DNA of 64,000 nt from Pseudobutyrivibrio xylanivorans DSM 14809 (GTDB lineage: Bacteria > Bacillota > Clostridia > Lachnospirales > Lachnospiraceae): NCBI RefSeq assembly GCF_900141825.1, contig NZ_FQYQ01000003.1, forward strand, positions 99,585 through 163,584, in the 5' to 3' direction. The position numbers were made by a program, and so were the translations under genes. This document shows positions 57,275 to 64,000 of this stretch, piece after piece; positions within the stretch are counted from its first letter, which is position 1, and every line of letters begins with the position of its first letter. Under the pieces are notes generated by a model. The model made no database searches. It was not told where the DNA came from and was given only the letters and a program-made list of their open reading frames with translations.

Positions 57275-57976
57275 CTACCATTCAATCTCATCCACACTCT
57301 TTGGTTTTTCATTCATATACATATCTGCTATAGTCCCAGATTTAACTGTTATTACTCTGTCAGCCATAGCAGTCAATGCATGATTGTGGGTAATTACCAC
57401 AACCGTCTTTCCGTTTTTACGGCAGGTGTCCTGCAAAAGCTTTAAGACCTGACGGCCTGTTTCATCATCAAGAGCTCCTGTAGGCTCATCACATAAAAGT
57501 AACTTCGGATTCTTTGCTAACGCTCGAGCTATTGCCACTCGTTGCTGTTCTCCTCCTGAAAGCTGGGCAGGGAAATTATTCATTCGCTCCTTAAGACCTA
57601 CCTCTTCCAATATCTTCTCTGCCGGTATTGGATCCTTACATATCTGAGCAGCCAACTCTACATTTTCCTTAGCTGTAAGGTTACCTACAAGATTGTAGAA
57701 TTGAAATACAAATCCCACGTCAAAACGTCTGTAGCTTGTAAGCTCTCTTGGAGAATAACCTGACACATCTCTGTCTGCCAGATATACACCTCCGCTTGTA
57801 AGAGTATCCATGCCGCCAAGTATATTTAATATGGTGGTTTTACCTGCGCCAGATGCCCCTACTATAATGCAAAATTCCCCTTCTTCAATCTCAAAATTCA
57901 CGTCATGAAGGGCTTCTATTCTGACCTCTCCGGTTTTATAAATCTTACCTACATTTTTAAATTCTACAAAACTCAT
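57275..57976 (-). CDS. ABC transporter ATP-binding protein (MacB/LolD type)
   Basis: 233 residues from ATG 57976 ([18 protein letters not shown]), preceded by GGAGG; the frame upstream has no site. Walker [11 protein letters not shown]-loop FVFQFYNLV, signature [15 protein letters not shown], Walker [13 protein letters not shown] and H-loop VVVITHN are all intact. Paired with the FtsX-type permease downstream. The tail [12 protein letters not shown] follows the usual end. Confidence 0.95.
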   Translation of the reverse strand: MSFVEFKNVGKIYKTGEVRIEALHDVNFEIEEGEFCIIVGASGAGKTTILNILGGMDTLTSGGVYLADRDVSGYSPRELTSYRRFDVGFVFQFYNLVGNLTAKENVELAAQICKDPIPAEKILEEVGLKERMNNFPAQLSGGEQQRVAIARALAKNPKLLLCDEPTGALDDETGRQVLKLLQDTCRKNGKTVVVITHNHALTAMADRVITVKSGTIADMYMNEKPKSVDEIEW

Positions 57977-58163
57977 AGACACCTCCAAAAAAAGCAAAGG
58001 AATGTAGCCTAATAATAACATGGTCTAAATTTACATACGTATTTTTTAGGTTAAACAAGTATGAATTTTCTGTGTAGTTAACAATTTGTTCATTAATCAT
58101 TCGTTATAATAATATTACCAGTTACAACTACTACTCGAAACTTTAACTTTTGAGGTATAAAAT

Positions 58164-58997
58164 ATGGTAAGATTAGTAAATAAGCACATTGGTAAGGGAA
58201 TAACCGGCATTTGCATTATTTCAATTCTTGTAATGCTATTTATGAATTGTGATTTTGAGGCCTATGCTGTTAATGATTTATATATCTACAACACGGTACT
58301 GAGTCAAAAACAACAGCAGGTGTACAAGCAGGTTTATGAGAATATTCTGGCCTTCAACGAGAGTGTATTTACACTGGTATCACCACTGACTCACGATTCT
58401 TTGTACACCACAATGAATGCCGTCTATAATGATCATCCCGAGCTGTTTTGGGTTAATACATCCTATAAATATGGCTATAATTCCAAGGGCATGGTTATAC
58501 AGTTAAAGCTAAATTACTGCATTCCAAAATCTAATCTTGCCTCTGCAACTTTAGCTTTTAACAACGCTGTCAATAATATAGTTGAGCAGGCTGCTGCTTA
58601 TCCTACTGACTTGGAAAGAGAACGAATCGTTCATGATATGATTTGTGATTTATCGACCTACGACAATGTGAATTGCAGTCATCAAAGTGCATACTCCGCT
58701 TTGGTAGAAGGAAGTAGTGTATGCGCCGGATATTCAAGAGCTTTCCAGGTTGCCTGCCAGAAACTTGGCATAACCTGTTATTACGTTACTGGAATTGCTA
58801 ATGGCGAAGAACACGCCTGGAACATCGTTAAGATAGGTGGAAACTTCTATAACGTAGATGTTACTGGAGATGACACCATCAATGAAACTTTAAATACCTA
58901 TTCATATCAATACTTCAACGTTAGCGACACAGAGATAGCGCATAACCATGTTCGTTCTGCTCTATCGTCAAGACTTCCGGTATGTAGCTCACTATAA
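58164..58997 (+). CDS. Secreted transglutaminase-like (cysteine protease fold) protein
   Basis: 277 residues. Signal peptide or N-terminal anchor (about 10-35, ending near FEAYAVND). The C-terminal half is a transglutaminase-like domain with the triad Cys187 (GSSVCAGYSRAFQ), His217 (EEHAWNIVKIGG) and Asp232 (YNVDVTGDD). The N-terminal half has YNDHPELFWVN, often seen before this domain in Clostridia. It could process or cross-link surface proteins or peptidoglycan. Its stop directly abuts the stop of the convergent Asp2 gene. Confidence 0.87.
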   Translation: MVRLVNKHIGKGITGICIISILVMLFMNCDFEAYAVNDLYIYNTVLSQKQQQVYKQVYENILAFNESVFTLVSPLTHDSLYTTMNAVYNDHPELFWVNTSYKYGYNSKGMVIQLKLNYCIPKSNLASATLAFNNAVNNIVEQAAAYPTDLERERIVHDMICDLSTYDNVNCSHQSAYSALVEGSSVCAGYSRAFQVACQKLGITCYYVTGIANGEEHAWNIVKIGGNFYNVDVTGDDTINETLNTYSYQYFNVSDTEIAHNHVRSALSSRLPVCSSL

Positions 58998-60494
58998 TTA
59001 AATACGTTCAAAATCTTCCCGCAGGACTCGCTCGTACTGGCTCTTGAACCAGGCGCCGATTCCTGCGGAATTATCGTTATGGCGTCCATGCAGTCCCTTA
59101 CCGTACACCTGAACTCCCGATGAATTTAATTCTGATAACAGTTTTTCGTATGCTGTATCATCATAATCATCTTCGTACATATAAGAGACTATAAATTTAG
59201 TATGACCAAAGTCACTATTTCTTACTTTATTCCAAAATCTGTCATTCAATTTTTCAATAGCATCCTGTCCCATTCCACCGCCATGAAAACGCAACAAGTC
59301 TAAAGAGGTAGGAAATCCTCCCGGCCTCTTTAATCTTTCATTCTCTGCAATATTTCCAATACTCGCCAAAGGCTTACCCAGAATCAAGGCATGCGGTCTC
59401 AAATCACAGCCATAGTACATGGAACCTATTGTGCCCATGGAAATCCCCGACAAAATAAGCTGATCAGAATAGAATCCCAGTCGATTTAAGTATCCCTCAA
59501 TTACAGAAATCATCAGCTTTTCATATTCAGTATTTCCCATATAAAAACCACCACCCTGGAAACGCTGCTCTGCAATAAGCAGAAATGGGCATCCCATCTT
59601 CTTCATCATGTAATACCCTTCAAAGCCTTCCATTGTCTTATATCCAGAAAAATATACTGCCATTGGTGGTTTCATATCACCAGGATCAAAATAGGCGAAA
59701 ATCTCCTCTCTGTCAGAGGTTACGTATCGCTCTCCACCTACCATAAAGCATCCCTGGTCCCATCTTGAAATACGGTCATGTAACCCAATTATATCCAGTC
59801 TTCCACTTCCCTTTGCTTTTAGCTCACAGAAAATAGTACCGGAACCATTTCTTCCTTCAATGAGTACCGGATTTTTTAAATCTTCCTCTGTAAATTCCCA
59901 GCTGTCACAAATATCTGCAAGGCTTCCTGAGACAAACTGCTTTATTACAAGCATTATCTCCACTTCAGGCGCCTTTTTGTATTCCAGCCAAAAATCGATA
60001 GCCTGACCTTCCTCAATAGGAATATTTCCTCTCCAAAAGGCTATCTGATTAAACTCCTGCCCGTAACTTCCATCCACTGTAACACTATACTGGCCATACC
60101 ATTTTATGCTTCCTTTAAATCCCTGGGCGATACCAAGAGCCTCCGGTCTGAACTTCTCACCGTATGGCTTAGGAAAGTACTTTTTAACCTCGTTATCCAA
60201 AAAATTTTGGATAGCACTCTCTGGAATAATCTTTCCCATTTTTCGTTCAAAAAGCTTCTTGGTTAATGGCGATAGTACAAAAGAATCCACCACAAAAAAA
60301 CAATAAGCCATGGACATCTTATCTACTGCTTTGAACTCCTCTTCGGTAATATTACGCTCCAAAACAACAAGCTCATAAATTTCCTTTTTGAGCTCGATCT
60401 TATCATCGGAGTGTATAAGCTTTACCCGTGTTGGAAGCTGGAATCTGTCTTCCCAGCTATCCTGTCCAATTTGCAGTATTCTAATTCTATCCAT
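58998..60494 (-). CDS. asp2: Accessory Sec system protein Asp2 homologue
   Basis: 498 residues. In streptococci Asp2 helps export serine-rich glycoproteins through SecA2/SecY2 and O-acetylates their glycans. Seen here: N-terminal half with KWYGQYSVTVDG and FWRGNIPIEEGQAIDFWLEY; C-terminal alpha/beta-hydrolase part with AVYFSGYKTMEGFEGYYMM, nucleophile Ser352 in LSGISMGTIGSMY, acidic residues around 441-446 (YEDDYDD) and His469/His472 (KGLHGRHND) to complete the triad. It is downstream of a GT-C-like gene and a serine-rich repeat gene on the same strand. asp1, asp3, secA2 and secY2 are not in the window. Confidence 0.8.
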   Translation of the reverse strand: MDRIRILQIGQDSWEDRFQLPTRVKLIHSDDKIELKKEIYELVVLERNITEEEFKAVDKMSMAYCFFVVDSFVLSPLTKKLFERKMGKIIPESAIQNFLDNEVKKYFPKPYGEKFRPEALGIAQGFKGSIKWYGQYSVTVDGSYGQEFNQIAFWRGNIPIEEGQAIDFWLEYKKAPEVEIMLVIKQFVSGSLADICDSWEFTEEDLKNPVLIEGRNGSGTIFCELKAKGSGRLDIIGLHDRISRWDQGCFMVGGERYVTSDREEIFAYFDPGDMKPPMAVYFSGYKTMEGFEGYYMMKKMGCPFLLIAEQRFQGGGFYMGNTEYEKLMISVIEGYLNRLGFYSDQLILSGISMGTIGSMYYGCDLRPHALILGKPLASIGNIAENERLKRPGGFPTSLDLLRFHGGGMGQDAIEKLNDRFWNKVRNSDFGHTKFIVSYMYEDDYDDTAYEKLLSELNSSGVQVYGKGLHGRHNDNSAGIGAWFKSQYERVLREDFERI

Positions 60495-60515
60495 GGCTTT
60501 CTTCCATTTGAATAA

Positions 60516-61538
60516 TTAAAACTGTCTCTTCTCTACAGTCAATCCAAGGAACTTGTCAAAAAGAGAACAAGCACTTGCGATAGGAACAATATAAAGAGCT
60601 TTTGACAACTGCACTATTGATGTCGGATTATCTCCCTGTAACGCGATTATTACGTAAGAAACAAACATAAATCCAAGCCAGAAACATAAATCCGAAACGT
60701 TTTCTTTCTTTAAATGTTTAATGATAATAACAATAATTAAAACTGTAAGTAAAATAATCCAAGGTGTTCCACAAACAGTCTTTAGACCTTCGCCAAATGT
60801 CCCCATATTGCTGAAGTTATACACAACAACCTGCTGCCAGAACGCTTTGGCATTTTTGAAATACCAAAGGTACAGACCCATAGGGATTATTACAGTAATG
60901 AGTCCCTCAATCACAGATATAACAAAAGCTTTATAGGCATCTGAAGAAATTTTCTCTGTCTTAAATTTTACAGCAAAGAAAATAATCAGGACTATCCAAA
61001 TCAGCGAATAAACCGGCTGCAAGAAAAATACCAATCCAAAATCGATTGTAAGCAAATATGTATGATATGAAAGGAATCCATACTTTAACTGTCTCGCAAC
61101 GTGATAAGCAGTCAATGACATCAGGAAGAACATAAACTCTTCTGCTCCTGCATGGGTAAAAGAACCCATTTCAAATACAGTAAGGAAGAATGTGCTTATC
61201 AATGCAAAGACCTCAGATGTATACAACTTTGCAGTCTTGAAATTAAACAAAACTGTAAAGAATATCACTACGCTTTCCATTATAAAATGAACAATATGAG
61301 TATCTGTTGGAAGATATCCAAGTCCGTAGAACTCATATAGCACTGGACCATAGTGTCCATCCAGTTCAACATAGGCTAAGAAGCCCTGTCGCACAGAATA
61401 TGCTATATCTAATATTTCAGACTGGATTGTCGTGAAAGTGCCTTCAATCCATGGATTAAATGGACTGGACATGGCAATAATCATAGTGATTGAAAGAATT
61501 GCCAAAGCCTCCAAACAAGATTTTACTTTTCTGTTCAT
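60516..61538 (-). CDS. Multi-pass membrane protein, GT-C glycosyltransferase-like
   Basis: 340 residues with about eight to nine membrane helices. After the first helix comes an acidic loop DIAYSVRQGFLAYVELDGHYGP followed by the second helix; a D/E-containing first loop with xDGxxGP is typical of GT-C enzymes of the ArnT/PMT type, which transfer sugars from lipid carriers. It ends 21 nt before asp2, so the two are one transcript, next to a serine-rich protein that would be a natural O-glycosylation substrate. No search was possible; function is inference. Confidence 0.55.
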   Translation of the reverse strand: MNRKVKSCLEALAILSITMIIAMSSPFNPWIEGTFTTIQSEILDIAYSVRQGFLAYVELDGHYGPVLYEFYGLGYLPTDTHIVHFIMESVVIFFTVLFNFKTAKLYTSEVFALISTFFLTVFEMGSFTHAGAEEFMFFLMSLTAYHVARQLKYGFLSYHTYLLTIDFGLVFFLQPVYSLIWIVLIIFFAVKFKTEKISSDAYKAFVISVIEGLITVIIPMGLYLWYFKNAKAFWQQVVVYNFSNMGTFGEGLKTVCGTPWIILLTVLIIVIIIKHLKKENVSDLCFWLGFMFVSYVIIALQGDNPTSIVQLSKALYIVPIASACSLFDKFLGLTVEKRQF

Positions 61539-61555
61539 AAGTCACTCCTCTCATT

Positions 61556-61605
61556 TCAGAAAAAAGCAAAGAGAGCAGTAGGAAACTCCCCACTACCCTC
61601 TTAAT
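61556..61605 (-). terminator. Probable terminator after the serine-rich repeat gene
   Basis: An imperfect stem (AGAGGGTAGTGGGG facing TCCTACTGCTCT) followed by CTTTTTT on the minus strand, between the SRR gene and the GT-C-like gene. It may reduce rather than block read-through. Confidence 0.5.
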
Positions 61606-61667
61606 TATAGAAAATATTTTTTTTACAATCTACCAACTTTTGTGAATTTTTATATCCAAGCCGGGGC

Positions 61668-64000
61668 TTACTCAGAAATTTCGTTTACCTTATTCTTTCT
61701 CTTATCTTTTGCAATCTTTCCAGAAATAGCGCTGATAAGAATAAGAATCCAGTACCACCAAACTCTTCCGCTTATTCCTGCCTTTGACATTCCAAGAGGT
61801 GTCTCCTCCTCAAGAATCTCAACTACATCATCAACCTTAGCTGCCTCATCATCAAGAACTACTGCAAGGCTAACTTCCTGATTCTCAAGTGCTACATCCA
61901 CTTCATTGAACTTAGTAGTCTTTACAGTAATCTTTGCATCTGCAAGCTCATTAAAGTTATTAATAGCTGTAGTCTCAGGTGCAACTTGAGCTGTCTCTGT
62001 TGCTGATGTAGATGAACCAGAACCATTTCCTGATCCATTTCCATTACTACTTCCCTGATTTACAGTAGACGCTGCAGCAGAAGCAGACTCAGAAGCTGAT
62101 GTACTTGCTGAAGCACTCTCACTTGCGCTTGTTGATGCAGACTCTGATGCTGATGTGCTTGCACTTGTTGAGGCACTCTCTGATGCTGATGTGCTTGCAC
62201 TTGTTGAGGCACTCTCTGATGCTGATGTGCTTGCACTTGTTGAGGCACTTGCAGACTCTGACATACTTGCTGAAGCTGACTCAGATACAGAAGCACTGAG
62301 GCTTGCTGAAGCACTCTCAGATACTGCTGCACTCTGAGACATGCTCTCAAGCTCGCTTAATCTCTGAGATGCTGACATGCTCTCAAGCTCGCTAAGTCTT
62401 ACAGAAGCAGATTCAGAAGTTGAGATGCTCTCACTTGTTGAAACTGACTCTGATACAGATATGCTCTCACTTGTTGAGATACTCTCAGAAACACTTACAC
62501 TTGTGCTCTCACTTACTGATACTGACTCACTAAGGCTTACAGAAGTCGAAAGGCTCTCAAGAGTGCTGATGCTTGCTGATACAGACTCTGAAGTTGAGAT
62601 GCTTTCACTTACTGAAGCTGACTCTGATGCACTTACTGAAGTACTCTCAGAGATGCTTAATGAAGCAGACTGACTCATGCTATATGAAAAAGATACACTC
62701 TCCAATTCACTAATTCTTTCAGAAACACTAGCTGACTCTGATGCACTAATTGACTCAGAAACACTAGCTGACTCTGATGTACTAATTGACTCAGAAACAC
62801 TTGCTGACTCTGATGCGCTGAGTGATGCAGAAACACTTGCTGATTCTGAAGTGCTCATTGACTCAGATGCTGAAATGCTTGCACTTGTTGAGGCAGACTC
62901 AGAAGCTGATGTGCTTGCGCTTATTGATGCAGATTCTGACATGCTCTGGCTCATTGAGGCACTTGTGCTTACAGAAGCCGACTCACTTGCTGAGTTGCTC
63001 ATGCTTGTAGATGCACTTTCAGATGCTGATGTACTTGCACTTGTTGATGCACTCTCTGATGCCGATGTGCTGGCACTTATTGAAGCACTTTCTGATGCTG
63101 ATGTACTTGCACTTGTACTAGCTGATTCAGATGTACTATTACTCATTGATGTACTAGCTGACTCTGATTCACTTACACTATTTGAAGTAGACTCTGAAGC
63201 TGATGTACTTGCAGATTCTGACATGCTCTGGCTCATTGAAGCACTTGTGCTTGCAGAAGCAGACTCACTAGCTGAGTTGCTCATGCTTGTTGAAGCACTT
63301 TCTGATGCCGATGTGCTGGCGCTTGTTGAAGCACTTTCTGATGCCGATGTGCTTGCACTTGTTGATGCACTCTCTGATGCCGATGTGCTGGCGCTTGTTG
63401 AGGCAGACTCAGAAGCTGATGTACTTGCACTTGTGCTAGCTGATTCAGATGCACTATTACTCATTGATGTACTTGCTGACTCTGATTCACTTACACTATT
63501 TGATGCAGACTCTGAAGCTGATGTACTTTCAGATTCTGATATGCTCTGGCTCATTGAAGCACTTGTGCTTGCTGATGCAGACTCACTAGCTGAGTTGCTC
63601 ATACTTGTTGAAGCACTTTCTGATGCTGAAGTACTTGCGCTTGTGCTGGCTGACTCTGATGCACTATTGCTCATTGATGTACTTGCTGACTCTGATTCAC
63701 TTACACTATTTGAAGCAGACTCTGAAGCTGATGTACTAGCAGATTCTGACATACTCTGGCTCATTGAGGCGCTTGCTGACTCTGATGCAGATGCACTAGA
63801 GGAAGCACTCTCACTTGCACTAGTAGAAGCTGACTCACTTGCTGAGTTACTCATGCTTGTTGAAGCACTTTCTGATGCTGATGTGCTTGCGCTTGTTGAA
63901 GCACTCTCAGAAGCTGATGTACTTGCACTTGTGCTAGCTGACTCTGATGCACTCTGGCTTGCACTAACAGATGTAGATTCACTAGCTGAGTTGCTCATGC
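61668..64000 (-). CDS. Serine-rich repeat surface protein (partial, N-terminus beyond right edge)
   Basis: 776 codons from the first Met in the window; bases to the edge are open and the repeat simply continues, so this Met is internal. About 640 residues are Ser-X dipeptide repeats ([30 protein letters not shown]). A non-repetitive end follows: GSGNGSGSS linker, an acidic ~75-residue domain ([18 protein letters not shown]...), then [12 protein letters not shown], one membrane helix [14 protein letters not shown] and a basic tail KDKRKNK. Such SRR adhesins are O-glycosylated and exported by accessory Sec systems, fitting asp2 nearby. The signal peptide and binding region are outside the window. 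Confidence 0.88.
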   Translation of the reverse strand, partial: MSNSASESTSVSASQSASESASTSASTSASESASTSASTSASESASTSMSNSASESASTSASESASSSASASESASASMSQSMSESASTSASESASNSVSESESASTSMSNSASESASTSASTSASESASTSMSNSASESASASTSASMSQSISESESTSASESASNSVSESESASTSMSNSASESASTSASTSASESASTSASTSASESASTSASTSASESASTSASTSASESASTSMSNSASESASASTSASMSQSMSESASTSASESTSNSVSESESASTSMSNSTSESASTSASTSASESASISASTSASESASTSASTSASESASTSMSNSASESASVSTSASMSQSMSESASISASTSASESASTSASISASESMSTSESASVSASLSASESASVSESISTSESASVSESISASESASVSERISELESVSFSYSMSQSASLSISESTSVSASESASVSESISTSESVSASISTLESLSTSVSLSESVSVSESTSVSVSESISTSESISVSESVSTSESISTSESASVRLSELESMSASQRLSELESMSQSAAVSESASASLSASVSESASASMSESASASTSASTSASESASTSASTSASESASTSASTSASESASTSASESASASTSASESASAAASTVNQGSSNGNGSGNGSGSSTSATETAQVAPETTAINNFNELADAKITVKTTKFNEVDVALENQEVSLAVVLDDEAAKVDDVVEILEEETPLGMSKAGISGRVWWYWILILISAISGKIAKDKRKNKVNEISE
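62075..64000 (-). repeat. Degenerate Ser-Ala/Ser-Thr coding repeats
   Basis: Units of 12-36 bp encode [13 protein letters not shown] blocks, with larger repeated segments (for example the [25 protein letters not shown] block recurring near 62.95, 63.25, 63.55 and 63.75 kb). They are all in frame. Open frames on the plus strand here are only the complement of the Ser codons. Confidence 0.9.

Noticed and set aside
62099..63010. Plus-strand open frames and apparent direct repeats suggesting a CRISPR array
   Set aside because: The repeats are in-frame Ser-codon blocks of one minus-strand gene, vary in length and have no unique spacers.
1..64000. tRNA, rRNA, tmRNA, prophage or attachment sites
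   Set aside because: No CCA-ended cloverleaf, rRNA core sequence, integrase or phage gene was recognised on either strand.

Overview
The window comes from the chromosome of a low-GC, Gram-positive anaerobe, most likely a fibre-degrading member of the Lachnospiraceae (Butyrivibrio/Pseudobutyrivibrio-like). This is inferred from the AT-rich sequence, strong AGGAGG ribosome binding sites, a type III glutamine synthetase, secreted cellulases with Pro-Thr linkers and family-2-like binding modules, a T-box-controlled trp operon and a surface protein ending in a TPLG-type C-terminus. The species cannot be named from the sequence alone. No tRNA, rRNA, CRISPR array, phage or intact insertion sequence was seen.

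Layout. 1-11.1 kb (minus strand) is a nitrogen-assimilation block: gltB-gltD (glutamate synthase), asnB and glnN (GSIII), then amt, cut by the left edge. Three leaders in it (gltB, asnB, amt) carry the same small hairpin with loop AAAGGC, whose 3' arm is also part of a terminator; this looks like ANTAR-type antitermination. 11.3-12.4 kb holds one BASS-family transporter. 12.4-18.6 kb is a cellulase cluster (GH5_4-like, GH9, GH5_1-like) whose three enzymes share nearly the same CBM2-like module. A membrane-anchored GH25 muramidase follows at 18.9-20.5 kb.

20.6-27.5 kb is the tryptophan operon in the order trpD-trpC-trpF/B fusion-trpA-trpE-trpG behind a Trp T-box. A divergent pair at 27.7-28.6 kb encodes a 55-residue membrane peptide and a voltage-gated-type K+ channel. 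28.6-37 kb is a compact dcw division/cell-wall cluster (mraZ-rsmH-ftsL-ftsI-mraY-ftsW-ftsQ-ftsZ) without mur ligases. Upstream on the same strand lie queA, pheST, a PilZ gene and lgt. 43-44.2 kb has a YihY membrane protein and a probable 6S RNA. pckA and citrate synthase are divergent at 44.3-47.7 kb.

47.7-48.4 kb has no gene but holds a 536-bp element with terminal inverted repeats and a long palindrome. A two-component system, a small membrane protein, a CheY/CheX-like pair, thrC and an ABC exporter (FtsX-type permease plus ATPase) follow to 58 kb. The right end holds a secreted transglutaminase-like protein and a likely surface-glycoprotein locus: an Asp2 homologue of the accessory Sec system, a GT-C-like membrane protein and the C-terminal part of a giant serine-rich repeat protein that runs off the right edge. 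The least expected systems here are that SRR/Asp2 locus, the shared nitrogen attenuator hairpin and the CheY/CheX-like module.
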